From contig NC_045149.1 in assembly GCF_008831285.2 (NCBI RefSeq), forward strand, positions 9,638,417 to 9,702,416: DNA of 64,000 nucleotides, read 5' to 3'. The notes under the pieces were generated by a model. The model ran no database searches, had not been told where the DNA came from, and saw only the letters and a list, made by a program, of their open reading frames with translations. Each line of letters opens with the position of its first letter. Within the stretch, counting starts at the first letter, position 1. Shown here piece after piece: positions 12,128 to 23,029 of this stretch. Source of the stretch: Nymphaea colorata. Taxonomy: Eukaryota; Streptophyta; Magnoliopsida; Nymphaeales; Nymphaeaceae. The position numbers and the translations under genes are program-made.

Positions 12128-12475
12128 GATATCATTAAGCCTGGGCACCGGGCCCGGCCACCGCCGGGTACCCCGTACCCGGCCCGACTCGGGCCCGGGC
12201 CCTGAAATAAGTGATAACGGGCTTATATTAACGGGCCTGGCCCGGCCCGGTAATAAATGGGTCGGGCCCGGGCTTCAAACTCTGATTGCCGGGGGCCCGA
12301 GAAGCCCAGTAATTAAAAATATATATATTTATATATTTTTAAAATTAAGTTATGTTAGGGTTTTGGTTTGGTTTCATTTTATTTTCTAGTTTCATTGTTT
12401 CTCCCCCATCGACCATCGTTCTGCTATGCAATTGAAGAGAACGACAGTGGTGGTGGAGGGCATCAGTGGGGGAGG

Positions 12476-12783
12476 TGTTAGTTAATGTGAACGTGTGAGC
12501 AATATGTGGAAGTGGAGATCGTGTAAACATGTGGTGGTTTTTTTTAGTTTCTTTTCTTTAGCCATAAAAATAGGAATTAGTGGTTATGTGTCCACAAAAT
12601 GGGGCTGCTTTTTGGCAAGTGGCATTAGTGGGTAGTTTGTTCTTTTGTTCTATAAATACTAGTTTCATGCGTGTAATCCAATGAGTGAGAAAAAGAATGA
12701 AAGTGTTGAGGTCTTTTCAAGTTTTATTTTAACGTGCCCTTTTGTAGTGTTGTTTGGTGTGAGAGTTAGAAAGACTTCCTTCA
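12476..12783 (+). repeat. 5' LTR of young copia element
   Basis: TGTTAGTTAATGTGAACG to GACTTCCTTCA, 308 bp, TG...CA ends. TATA box at 12651-12657. Identical to the 3' LTR except G/T at 12639 and A/G at 12762. Confidence 0.95.
12651..12657 (+). promoter_or_regulatory. TATA box of copia 5' LTR
   Basis: TATAAAT after TTTTGTTC, 175 bp into the LTR. The same box is at 17029-17035 in the 3' LTR. It probably drives the genomic transcript; the R region would start about 30 bp downstream. Confidence 0.6.
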
Positions 12784-12787
12784 ATCT

Positions 12788-12802
12788 TGGTATCAGAGCG
12801 CC
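12788..12802 (+). other. Primer binding site (initiator Met tRNA)
   Basis: TGGTATCAGAGCGCC lies four bases after the 5' LTR. This is the standard plant copia primer site complementary to the 3' end of initiator tRNA-Met, used to start minus-strand DNA synthesis. Confidence 0.9.
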
Positions 12803-12897
12803 AGGTTGCGTGGGCATCTCAAGTATCTTGGAGCATTGCAGAAGCAAGGAACTCCAAATTGCGTGCTATTGGTAAGAGTTATTTTTTGAAAGCTGGT

Positions 12898-14352
12898 ATG
12901 GCTAATTCAAATACTCTCAATTTATCTCAATCCTTAGTGCCTATTTTTAATGGTGAGAACTATGAGTTTTGGAGTATCAAAATGAAGACTTACTTCATTT
13001 CACAAGATCTTTGGGAGTTAGTTGAAAATGGTTATGCAGAAACTGAAGTATCAAAGGCAGCAGGAAAGTCAATAGAGAAAATTGATGTTAAGGAATTTCG
13101 AAAGAAAGATGCAAAGGCACTCTCAGTATTGCAGCAGGCTGTATCAGAGACTGTCTTCCCAACTATTGCTGGTGCAGAGAAGTCAAGTGAAGCGTGGCTA
13201 TTCCTCAAACAAAAATTTCATGGAGATAAGAAGATTACTACAGTTAAGCTCCAAATCTTAAGGAGAGAGTTTGAAATATTTTGCATGAAAACTGGTGAGT
13301 CCGTTCAAAATTATTTTTCTAGACTCTCTACTATTGTAAATCAAATGAAGAGTTTCGGTGAAGCCATAACCGAGCAAAAGGTGGTTGAAAATGTGTTAAG
13401 AAGTCTTCCTTCTAAATTTGATCATGTTGTCACTGCAATAGAAGAATCCAAAGATTTGTCTATTTATTCTATTGATGAACTAATGGGGTCTCTTTTAGCA
13501 CATGAGCAACGTATGAACAAGTCAACAGAAAAAGGAATAGAGCAAGTTTTCCAAACAAAGATAGAGTTTTCAAAAAAGAAGAATGGAAGCTATGATCAAA
13601 GAAATGAAGGAAGGAGTCAAGGACGAGGAGGCTATAGAGGAGTCACTCGTGGTTATGGTAGAGGACGTGGAAGATTCCATGGAAATTTCCATAAAACCCA
13701 TGACACAACAGGGAAAGGTAATCAAAATCAGTACTTTAGAAGAAAACAATGTAACTTTTGCAAGAAGTTTGGTCATATAGAAGCTAAATGTTTTGAAAAG
13801 GCAAAACAACAAGCTAGTTTTGTAGAAGAAAATGAGAATTTATTTCTTACAACTATGGATGCTAACAGTTGCAAGAGTGAAGTTTGGTTTGTAGATAGCG
13901 GCTGCAGTAATCATATGACTGGTAACAAGAGTTTTTTCAAAGACATTGATGAGACTATACAGTTGGATGTGTGGCTTGGAGACAATAATAGAATAAGTGT
14001 GAAGGGCAAAGGAACTGCTATCATCAAATCAGAAACAGGTATGGAAAAATTTATTAATGATGTGTATTACGTTCCCGGGTTGGCTCAAAATTTGCTTAGT
14101 GTTGGGCAGTTGGTTCAAAAAGGGTACACACTTTTATTTGAAAATGATGCTTGTGAAATTAAAAATAAAAGTGGTGTAGTTCTTGCGAAAGTAAATATGG
14201 TTCGAAATAAAATGTTTCCTCTTGAGACAAATGCTTTTATGACAAAAATTGATGATTCCAAGCTATGGCACGTGAGATATGGACATCTTCATTTTAATGG
14301 ATTGAAGCTCTTACATAAAAAAAGGTATGGTATATGGACTACCATCTATTGA
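12898..14352 (+). pseudogene. Copia gag-protease segment of young element
   Basis: The start ATG at 12898 (MANSNTLNLSQ) is chosen because it opens the gag domain; the frame is open further upstream through the primer site. Domains: DUF4219-like start with FNGENYEFWSIKMK (about residues 15-30), UBN2-type gag to about residue 215, a Gly/Arg-rich linker (about 235-265), a CCHC knuckle CNFCKKFGHIEAKC (residues 285-298), and an aspartic protease with VDSGCSNHMTG (catalytic Asp about residue 333). It ends in the pre-integrase His region (LWHVRYGHLHF). The frame is lost after 14322, where an A-run of seven stands where six would keep frame, giving a stop at 14352. Gag makes the particle and protease cleaves the polyprotein. 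Confidence 0.93.
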
Positions 14353-14833
14353 TTGTCATGATGGTGTATGTGAATGGTGTATTTATGGTAAACAACATAA
14401 ATTACCATTTCAAGTTGGAAAATCATGGAGAGCTAAAATACCGCTTCAATTAGTTCATGCTGACATATGCGGTCCAATGAAAACTTCTTCATTAAATGGT
14501 AGCAAGTATTTTTTGCTATTTACTGATGATTACACTAGAATGAGTTGGGTATATTTTCTCAGTCACAAATCTGATGCAATGGATAAATTTAAAGAGTTTA
14601 AAGTGTTTGCAGAAAAAAAAAGTGGAAATGTAATAAATATACTACGTACGGATAGAGGGGGAGAATTTTTGTCTGACGAATTTGGTTTATTTTGTAAAAA
14701 TCATGGCATTCGTAGACAGTTTACAGTAAGGAAGACCCCACAACAAAATGGTGTGGCCGAAAGGAAAAATCGGACAGTGGTGGAAATTGCACGCAGCATG
14801 TTAAATGAAAAACAATTACCAAGTGAATTTTAG
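14327..14833 (+). pseudogene. Copia integrase, first part, of young element
   Basis: This continues gag-pol after the +1 frameshift in the A-run. It has CEWC (zinc-binding Cys pair), then the rve core with catalytic Asp in HADICGP, the block TDDYTRMSWVYF, the second Asp in RTDRGGEF and Glu in NGVAERKNR, so all three D,D,E residues are present. A TAG at 14831-14833 ends it where copia elements have a conserved Trp before AEA; the change looks like TGG to TAG. Integrase joins element DNA to the host chromosome. Confidence 0.93.
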
Positions 14834-16057
14834 GCTGAAGCAATCCATACGGCAGTGTATCTTCTCAACATTTCTCCAACAAAGGCAGTCAGAAACAAAA
14901 CTCCATTCGAAGCATGGTGGAATCGCAAACCAAATGTAAGTATGTTAAAAGTCTTTGGATGTGTTGCATATGCATTAATTGATCCTAGTGAAAGAAGCAA
15001 GTTGGATAAGAAGAGTAAAAAATGCATTTTCATTGGTTATAGTAGTGAAACTAAGGGTTATCGTCTTTATAATCCTATCACTAAGAAGATGATTATAAGA
15101 AGAGTCATTATATTTGATGAAAAAGCTTGCTGGGATTGGGTTAAGAATGAAACCATGAAACTCCAAGTTGACGGGGAAGAAGTGAATCCAAGTCATATTG
15201 ACGAAGAACCAAAGGAGAAAGATGAAGCCTTGAAGGAGACGATCAATGAAGGTATTGAATCCATTTCTGAAGAAACTCCTCCAAGAAAGGTACGATCCTT
15301 AAATGACATTTATAAGTGTGCATTCGCTTTTGCTGTTATAGAACCTTCAACTTTTGATGAAGCATGTGTAGACAAAAATTGGATGAATGCTATGGAAGAG
15401 AAAATACAAACCATAGAAAAGAATGACACATGGGAGCTCTCTAAGTTGCCGTCGGGGAAGGAACCAATTGGAGTAAAATGGGTCTATAAGGTGAAGTATG
15501 ATGCTAAAGGTAACGTGAAAAAATATAAAGCAAGGCTGGTTGCTAGAGGTTTTGTGCAAGTTTATGGAATTGATTTTACTGAGACGTTTTCACCTGTTGC
15601 AAGATTTGAGACAGTAAGAATGGTTCTTTCTATTGCTGCTCAATTTAAATGGAAAGTTTTTCAGTTTGATGTCAAGTCTGCTTTTCTAAATGGCTATTTG
15701 AATGAAGAAGTGTATGTTGATCAACCACCTGGATTTAAAATTAAAGGAAAAGAAGACAAGGTTTATAAACTTAAAAAGGCATTATACGGACTTAAACAAG
15801 CTCCTCGTGCTTGGTATAGTCGTCTTGATAAATTTCTTCATCAAAATGGCTTTCAAAGAAGTGATAGTGAGCCAACTCTTTATGTCAAAGTGAGTGAAAA
15901 TCATTTACTTATTGTAAGTGTTTATGTAGATGACATTATCTATACTGGCACTTCTTCTAGCCTTATTGCAGAATTTAAAAATTGTATGATGAGGGAGTTT
16001 GAAATGTCTGATTTGGGATTGTTGCATTACTTTCTTGGTCTAAGTAGTACAAAGTGA
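14834..16057 (+). pseudogene. Copia integrase C-terminus and reverse transcriptase
   Basis: Same frame as the preceding segment. It reads through the integrase C-terminal region (YLLNISPTKAVRNKTPFEAW, LKVFGCVAYA, IFIGYSSETKGYRLY), a charged linker, then RT from about 15330: KWVYKVKYDAKGNVKKYKAR, GIDFTETFSPVARF, FDVKSAFLNGYL, LYGLKQAPRAWY and the catalytic YVDD at 15922-15933. It ends prematurely in HYFLGLSSTK because of an apparent 2-bp deletion near 16036 and a stop at 16055. RT motifs are otherwise intact, consistent with a recent copy. Confidence 0.93.
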
Positions 16058-16132
16058 TGAAGGAATCTTTATATCGCAAGGAAAATATGCATTAGATACT
16101 CTGAAAAAGTTTAAAATGATGAATTGTAATGG

Positions 16133-16843
16133 TTGTGCAACTCCCATGAACACCAACGAAAAGCAAATGAAAAATATTTCAGAAGCATGGTCGGTGCATT
16201 GATGTACTTGACACATACCAAACCTGACATTGTGTTTTCAGTGAGTTTGATATCAAGGTTCATGCAAGATCCTTCAGTGCAACATCTTGGTGCAGCAAAA
16301 AGAATTCTTCGTTACATTCAATCTACACTCAACTATGGAATTTTTTATAAACCTGTGACTAACTTTGGTTTACTTGGATATACTGATAGTGATTGGGCAG
16401 GTTCTGTTGATGATCGAAAAAGTACAAGTGGTTTTGTATTTGGATTTGGTTCAAGTGCTGTGTCGTGGTGCTCAAAGAAACAAAGTTCAACAGCCTTATC
16501 ATCTTCGGAAGCTGAGTATATTGCTGCTGCTGCTGCTGCATGTCAAGCGATATGGATGAGACATATTTTAGAAGATCTTCAATTGAAGCAAGAGAATTCA
16601 ACTCAGTTATACTGTGATAACAAATCTACTATTTCCATGGCAAAAAATCCATCATTTCACGGAAGGACTAAACATATAGAGTTACGTTATCACTTTATTA
16701 GAGACGTGATTGAGAAAGAAGAAATTGAGTTGAAGCAATGTTTCACAAAAGAGCAAGTTGCGGATGGTTTTACAAAAGCACTACCACCATCAAAGTTTTT
16801 CAATTTTCGAGAAGCGATTGGAGTACAAGATTTTTCACATTAA
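16133..16843 (+). pseudogene. Copia RNase H of young element
   Basis: After a further indel near 16160-16175 the frame resumes at the RT/RNase H connection (YFRSMVGALMYL, TKPDIVFSVSLISRFM). RNase H follows with TDSDWAGSVDDRKSTSGF, SSSEAEYIAA, LYCDNKSTI and HGRTKHIELRYHFIRD, ending at TAA 16841-16843 right before the polypurine tract. The catalytic acidic residues (Asp in SDWAG, Glu in SEAEY, Asp in CDN) are present. RNase H removes the RNA strand during reverse transcription. Confidence 0.93.
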
Positions 16844-16853
16844 GGGGGAGAAA
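16843..16853 (+). other. Polypurine tract
   Basis: AGGGGGAGAAA immediately before the 3' LTR at 16854. This is the usual plus-strand primer for copia elements. Confidence 0.85.
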
Positions 16854-17161
16854 TGTTAGTTAATGTGAACGTGTGAGCAATATGTGGAAGTGGAGATCGT
16901 GTAAACATGTGGTGGTTTTTTTTAGTTTCTTTTCTTTAGCCATAAAAATAGGAATTAGTGGTTATGTGTCCACAAAATGGGGCTGCTTTTTGGCAAGTGG
17001 CATTAGTGGGTAGTTTTTTCTTTTGTTCTATAAATACTAGTTTCATGCGTGTAATCCAATGAGTGAGAAAAAGAATGAAAGTGTTGAGGTCTTTTCAAGT
17101 TTTATTTTAACGTGCCCTTTTGTAGTGTTGTTTGGTGTGGGAGTTAGAAAGACTTCCTTCA
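16854..17161 (+). repeat. 3' LTR of young copia element
   Basis: 308 bp, TGTTAG...TTCA, followed by the target duplication GGAGG. Two mismatches to the 5' LTR were seen on direct comparison. Confidence 0.95.
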
Positions 17162-17430
17162 GGAGGAGCCTGTGGTGATGGATTGCGTCGGTGGGGCAGG
17201 AGCCTGTGGTCATGGATTGCGTCGGTGGGAGAGGAGCCAGTGGTGATGGAGGGTGTCAGTGGGGGAGGAGCCGGTGGTGATGGAGGGCATCGGTGGGAGT
17301 GGTGCCGGTGGTTGTGGAGGGTGTCGGTGGGGGAGGAGCCGGTGGTGATGGAGGGCGTCGGTGGGGGAGGAGCCGGTGGTGATGGAGGGCGTCGGTGGGG
17401 GAGGAGCCGGTGGTGATGGAGGGCTTCTTC
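17162..17430 (+). repeat. 34-bp minisatellite in hAT-like element
   Basis: About eight units beginning GAGGAGCC at 17163, 17197 (variant), 17231, 17265, 17297 (variant), 17333, 17367 and 17401, with GTGGTGATGGAGGG inside each. A further unit remnant lies left of the copia insertion at 12440-12475, so the copia element landed inside this array. Gly/Val-rich and Pro-rich open frames here reflect the repeat only. Confidence 0.9.
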
Positions 17431-17737
17431 TTGATGCTTCTCTCTCTAGAAAAAGGACATTCACAGCAAGAAGCCCAGCCCGTCCCTCGGGACCCATTAT
17501 CGGGCCGGGCCGGGCCTCGGGCATAAGATCAAGCCCGAGGCCCGATTAAATGTTGGCCCGGCCCGGCCCGGCCCGATTATTAACAGGCCGGGTAACGGGT
17601 TGGCCCGATACAATAATCGGGCCCAATTTTGGATTCTTTTATCGGGCCGGGCTGGCCCGATGCCCAAACTTAGATATCATTTCTTTATATAACTACCTTG
17701 TCATGCAATACCTTGTGAGATCAGTGTCAGCTCGTCG

Positions 17738-17830
17738 CCAAATAGTAAAACGGTGTTTTTTGACATCGGAAGCTCCAATTTGTGGTTCCATCCTCCAGGT
17801 ATTACTTCTTTGTGAGTTTCTTTGATTTGT
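17738..17830 (+). pseudogene. Phytepsin-like aspartic protease fragment
   Basis: The plus strand reads [13 protein letters not shown] and, after a 1-bp loss, VPSSRYYFF. This matches the N-terminal active-site block of pepsin-family (A1) plant aspartic proteases, normally VIFDTGSSNLWVPS. The Thr after the catalytic Asp is Ile here, and the frame is broken at the Trp codon. No second active-site motif or plant-specific insert was found nearby, so this is an isolated fragment beside the hAT-like element. Confidence 0.5.
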
Positions 17831-17837
17831 TTCTAAC

Positions 17838-17882
17838 TGTAGTTTTTTTTTTCCCACTGAAATTTCAATTTGTACAAACTTC

Positions 17883-17930
<48 letters not shown>

Positions 17931-17970
17931 TTTTTTTTTTCCCACTGAAATTTCAATTTGTACAAACTTC

Positions 17971-18030
<60 letters not shown>
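17838..18030. repeat. 90-bp tandem duplication with (AT)n ends
   Basis: The block TTTCCCACTGAAATTTCAA...TTCCTTTT is present twice (17850-17887 and 17938-17975), each followed by a long AT run (17888-17927 and 17976-18030). The unique parts are identical to my eye, implying recent duplication or conversion. Confidence 0.85.
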
Positions 18031-18480
<450 letters not shown>

Positions 18481-18481
18481 G

Positions 18482-21207
18482 CTGCAGGATGCAAGGAGAA
18501 GTTCATAGGATGATGGTGGCTGGCTGGCAGCAATATTGTTGGCTGCGGTTGACATCTTAGCTAATAAGAGTTTGAGCTTTGCCCAAAAACTTTTTGGATA
18601 CTGCGTTTACCGTACCTTGTTATTTTTGGACACAGGATTGTGCCTTCGCAATCACCTGCAGGCCATTGCCAAAAATAATTTTTGCATGGGCAATTTTGTT
18701 ATTGGGTAGGGCATGAGCTGTAACAAATAATACTTTTTGTTATAGTAATCTGTTCTTTTTTTTAATCCACATGTCCCAATTGATCTTTATTCAATAGTAT
18801 ATAGATGAAATTGAAATGTCATTTCCATTAAGGAATTGCATTTTAACATGATCATCATTCGACTAGGAGTGGGAATGCTTGTGCACGAGAGAGAGAGAGA
18901 AAGAGCAACAGCCATAGCTTTGTGTGACTCCACAGTTTTTATAATCAAACCCGATAGAGGATGGTTGTGTGACCATAGTTCGCGGCTAATTGGTGACAAA
19001 GATCTCGGTAACAACAAATCACATATCCTTACCCATGATTGAGAAGTAAAAGCATAATTCAAATTCAAAATTTCAACAACTTTGTCCTTTTACGTCCAAA
19101 GTAGCTTTTGTGGAATAAATTCCTACACGGACAGTTTAAAAACAAAAAAAAAAAAGAAAAGAAGGGTTGACTATGAGCAACGCTTTCGTTAGAGGCTCAA
19201 TATTCTTTGAGTGTGTATCTGTAGTTTGTTTTTATAAACGTATGAAAGTATGCCTAACGGCCACCCGACAGTTTGGTGCAGCAACAGTAGATTGGATTTG
19301 ATATTCATGCCAAGGGCTGCAGCTGCTGGACTGGTTTTAATTGTATACCTTTTGTATAGAACCATGCTGCTAGTTAATCTAGCATCTGGATCCCAAAGAA
19401 GAAACAATAATCTGATTCGTCAAATTGACTACAAATCTTCAGAAGATCTGCATGTAGAATTTGTTTATTTTGGCAATCCATCCCGGCTGAGAATTTTCTA
19501 TGAAAAGTGTATTTTTTCTCAATCAAATCATATTCAAGCGAACTAAAATTTTGAATCTGAATGTGATTGGATGTGATTTTCCAATGATGATTTTTTTTTT
19601 TCGAGTACTTATTTCATAGTCGTTTAGATGCATCAATCGAACCTACTGAAATCTTCCATGTGATAAATAATGTTACTGAAACGTCCAATTTAGCTAGATG
19701 AAATGATTATGAAGGATTTGAATATGCATGAGGCATCCAAGAAGTGGTGGAGCCATGTGGACTGGTGTAAGCAGTTGCCCACACCAGCCCCCCAATATTT
19801 CTTTATTTAGCATTCACATCTTCAAATATTTGCTTTATTATGTATACACTACTGTCTCTTGGGATATGGAAATCTGTGAATGATTCTCCAAGAAATCTGC
19901 CACAGAATCCAAGCATTACTCTTTTTTTTAGTTATCATTCAAAGATAACATGGGCTCATTGGAAACTCTCCTAAGCATATTTCCACAACATCATAATCTG
20001 GAATTCCAAAACATCACTGGGAACTGTACTGCTTCGACCCTTTCCTCTCTGGAGCTGAGGTTCGAATAAACGATTCACAAGGAGAACAAGAACAAAAACA
20101 TGAACCCCTCAATTTTCTTTTCTTGTTATCATATGGATATATATCCTAAAGAAAATAAATTGCATTGCTTCATCAGTTGAAGAATCGCATGACTTCCCAT
20201 GGTCTTTTTCTTGTAGGAAGTTGGCGACTTAGAAATTGAACAAAGATGCTATCTATAGGTACGTAACTCCAACATTGCAATTTGGATATTAATGTTACCA
20301 GAAGTCACTTGTTTGAGCTAGACTTTGCAAAGTAAAAACTGTAAACTTTTTAACTTATTCAATAATGATACATAAGGTATGATATGATGATGCTCTGTAT
20401 ACTACATGACGAAGGCAGATCGGATGCAATATAAATGCTCAATAATATGAACAATTACATGCCATGCATCAGCTTGTGCCATTATATTGACTTTATTGTG
20501 AGGCGTGGCATCTTAAAATCGTACACAGATTCATACCCTTCCCGCACACGGTTTCACGGATTCGTGGTCCTTCCACAGCCAAAAAGAGCACTGAAATATA
20601 ATGAATGCACATGCAGTGTTGTTCTTACCCTTTTTTGGTGCCTATGTGTGAACAGGACGTTGGCCTCATGTGATGCTTCCCTGTCCCAAGTTCCAGCTCG
20701 TATGAGACAAGAATTATAGGGACTTGCCGGCAACAAGTTGAAACATTTAACGGCCCACTGTCCACCATCGTTCATAAGGTATGTAGTATGTACGTCAAGC
20801 GAGAAAAATGGAGCTTCATTTCTCCCTTGGGATCTTTTAAACCAGTTGGCAACTAGCCAATTAGTCATTATAGATAGATTATATAAGCATAGGGATGCTG
20901 ACATTTTGTCTTTGAAGTTTTATTTGCCACATAGATTATACGTACAATTAGCGAAAGGTTTTCCTGTTTGATAAACATTTCTTTCCTCATTTCCTATGAT
21001 CACTCGAGCTAAGATTGAGCTTGGCTCTTGTACAGTCCTATATAGAAGGAGGGGTAAAGAAGAAGCGAGGGAAAGGGCCAGCAAGAAGCAGAGTGAGAAA
21101 GGGTGCCAAGAAGGGGGTCACTGGAGGTTTTGAAATATTTATCGTTGGCTGATCTATGTGGGAGGAGTTCAATCTCCACACCAAAAACTGGCTGTTCGAA
21201 ACCACCT

Positions 21208-21210
<3 letters not shown>
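18482..21210. other. Non-coding stretch with no recognised gene
   Basis: Several open frames of 70-116 codons exist (such as 19250-19546 plus and 20554-20904 minus), but none shows a recognisable domain or codon pattern. A short (GA) run lies at 18889-18902. At 19746-19795 the words GTGGTGGAGCCATGTGG and GCAGTTGCCCACACCAGCCCC match the outer part of the hAT-like MITE family seen at 22854 and 24176; its other end was not found. Confidence 0.4.

Positions 21211-21212
<2 letters not shown>

Positions 21213-21252
<40 letters not shown>
21213..21252. repeat. (AT)n microsatellite next to MITE
   Basis: About 20 AT units immediately before the left terminus of the MITE at 21253. Confidence 0.9.
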
Positions 21253-21253
<1 letters not shown>

Positions 21254-21617
21254 CCAGACCAATAGGTCAGGGACAAAAACCAAACACTTTAAATATTATA
21301 TGTAAGGTGTTTTTTAAAATCTAACCTTACCAATATGATTTAAAGATAGCTTGATGCAAAATATATATTAAGTAGATCAATTTTTGGCTTCTCATGGTGT
21401 TTTTGTAATAAGAACAAATGAATGGCTCTCATATCATCAACATTCTGATAATAGATAAATTGACATTTTTCATCAAAACAACTTGATTCAAAACATGTTT
21501 TATATCAAAATAGTTTCTACAAATATATTAGAAGGTTTATATTTAAAACAATTTTTTAACAAAATATTAAAGGGTCTGGTTTTGTCCCTAACGTAAGTGT
21601 CTGGTTTTAACCAATTG
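21253..21617. mobile_element. MITE with 45-bp imperfect TIRs, same family as 18058
   Basis: The left end ACCAGACC...GGTCAGGGACAAAAACC...CTTTAAATATT and the reverse complement of the right end AACCAGACAC...TTAGGGACAAAACCAGACCCTTTAATATT align well. It is about 365 bp, AT-rich and non-coding. Its left end lies in (TA)n like its relative at 18058-18368, suggesting the family targets TA repeats. Confidence 0.75.
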
Positions 21618-21790
21618 TCTGGAATCAGCCAATTGCAGGATGTCAAAATATTTCAAGACCATTGGTAAAATACGATGTAACCAAAGCAATAACAACGGTT
21701 TTTTGTGTTTTTAACAAGGATTTATGGTGCATTCAAACACGGCTTTCAAATATTTACTTGACAACGTGCGCCAACAGGTAGATTTCAATT

Positions 21791-21794
<4 letters not shown>

Positions 21795-21832
<38 letters not shown>

Positions 21833-21886
21833 TCAACAGTTTATAAATAAATATATATATATATATATATATATAATGTTGACTGA
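21795..21886. repeat. Two AT microsatellites with a 10-bp inverted repeat
   Basis: AT runs at 21795-21828 and 21851-21875. TCAGTCAACA (21829-21838) is the exact reverse complement of TGTTGACTGA (21877-21886), so the region can fold as a hairpin with an AT-rich loop. Confidence 0.8.
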
Positions 21887-21889
21887 CAA

Positions 21890-22850
21890 TTATTACACTT
21901 ACAATTTTAACGGTTCTTTCCATTTCTAAAACTACTCTTTCCATTGAGTGCTCACTGTTTAAAATTCAATGAGAATCATGGTTTGAAATGTGAAAGCAGG
22001 TACCGTTGGTAGTAGGACAATGTAGACTTAATTTTAATTTTTATGCATGCCAGACGGCCGATGTGCGGTTCAAATAACTTTTATGTTTAATAGTTCTCAC
22101 TGACATACAATTCATCTCATAGGTAATATAATATTTTCCAACCATCTGACCAACTTGATTTAGGTGTATCAGGCTTTATGCGTACAATTATGTTATAAAA
22201 GTCATCAAACAAATATCCTTCATCTCTTTTAACACAGATTAGTATTGCTACATTGTAAACCATCTCGATCAAATTGTTACACACAGATACCTACACCATT
22301 TTGGCATCCAAATTCCAATTACGTGTACTCTCATCGGATAATTCAATTTAGTGGCATTATAAAATGTCTTAGTCAGGGCAACTCTACAACGAAATACTAC
22401 TAAATGTGATTCAATCCACAGTACGTGCGATTGAACTCAACACGAAAAACAAAGAAACCATCTACAAGGGTAAAATGTATGAGTTACTTTTCACGAAATA
22501 GAAAAGTACTGTTAACAAAAAAAAAAGGATACCGTAAAAATGCCAAGAAAAATACCTCCATCAGGTATTTATACATGTTGCACTAAAAATACAAATGAAG
22601 AGTCGTAGCCGAGACTGTACAACTTATCAAGGGTAGAGGTAGGTGTTACTTCTGAACCCAATTGCCTATTAACCACACGGAGCTACAAAGAACATTTATT
22701 TTTACATTGACACTGTAGGGCAATTTTTTTCTTTTACATGCTGGTACATTTATAAATTTGATTACTAATGCCTTTTAACAAGAATTTTTTGACATATCCC
22801 CTGCTTCTTATTGCATAAAACTTCTTCCAATTACTCAAACTAACAGGCGG
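21890..22850. other. Non-coding stretch
   Basis: AT-rich with dense stops; nothing recognised apart from simple sequence. Confidence 0.4.
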
Positions 22851-22853
22851 TGT

Positions 22854-23027
22854 CAGTGGCGGAGCTACATTGTTAGTGGTGCGAGCAATTGCGCAAGACC
22901 AGCCCAAAAAAATTACACTATTTACATTCAACAATTTCATTAACTCATTTTTTTCACATATGAGTGCCCCTCTAAGATTTAAAATTTAGATTTGGAGTGC
23001 CCCTCAACCAGAAATTTTTAGCTCCTG
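22854..23027. mobile_element. hAT-like MITE (CAGTGGCGGAGC type)
   Basis: It starts CAGTGGCGGAGCTACATTG and ends in the reverse complement of CAGGAGCTAAAAATTTC, with GAGTGCCCCTC words internally. These are the widespread plant hAT MITE terminal words. Flanking 8-mers do not match (GGCGGTGT and GTATTAGT), so one end is probably truncated. Confidence 0.55.
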
Positions 23028-23029
23028 GT

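Larger units (their letters stand above)
12476..17161 (+). mobile_element. Young, near-complete Ty1/copia retrotransposon
   Basis: It has two 308-bp LTRs (12476-12783 and 16854-17161), a 5-bp target duplication GGAGG (12471-12475 and 17162-17166), an initiator-Met primer site, and gag, protease, integrase, RT and RNase H in copia order, ending at a polypurine tract. LTRs differ at two positions that I could see (12639/17017 and 12762/17140), so insertion is recent. gag-pol carries four separate breaks, so this copy cannot make a full polyprotein. The lineage may be Ivana/Oryco-like, which is tentative. It sits inside the 34-bp minisatellite of the hAT-like element. Confidence 0.95.
12136..17672. 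mobile_element. hAT-like GC-rich element with 8-bp TSD, split by copia
   Basis: The sequence GATATCAT occurs at 12128-12135 and again at 17673-17680, directly outside matching terminal inverted repeats (TAAGCCTGGGCA at left; TAAGTTTGGGCA as reverse complement at right; 10 of 12 match). An 8-bp duplication with TIRs of this type fits hAT. Internal ends are rich in GGGCCCGGCCCG words on both sides. No transposase is visible, so it is non-autonomous. Removing the copia insertion leaves about 850 bp. Confidence 0.8.

Noticed and set aside
17162-17430. Possible CRISPR-like array
   Set aside because: Units are contiguous 34-bp repeats without unique spacers, in a plant nuclear sequence.
17132-17549. 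Gly/Val-rich and Pro-rich frames
   Set aside because: These are translations of the 34-bp minisatellite and the GGGCCCGG-rich end of the hAT-like element.
20554-20904. 116-codon minus-strand frame
   Set aside because: No recognisable family, no promoter or TATA context, and it overlaps another open frame on the plus strand.
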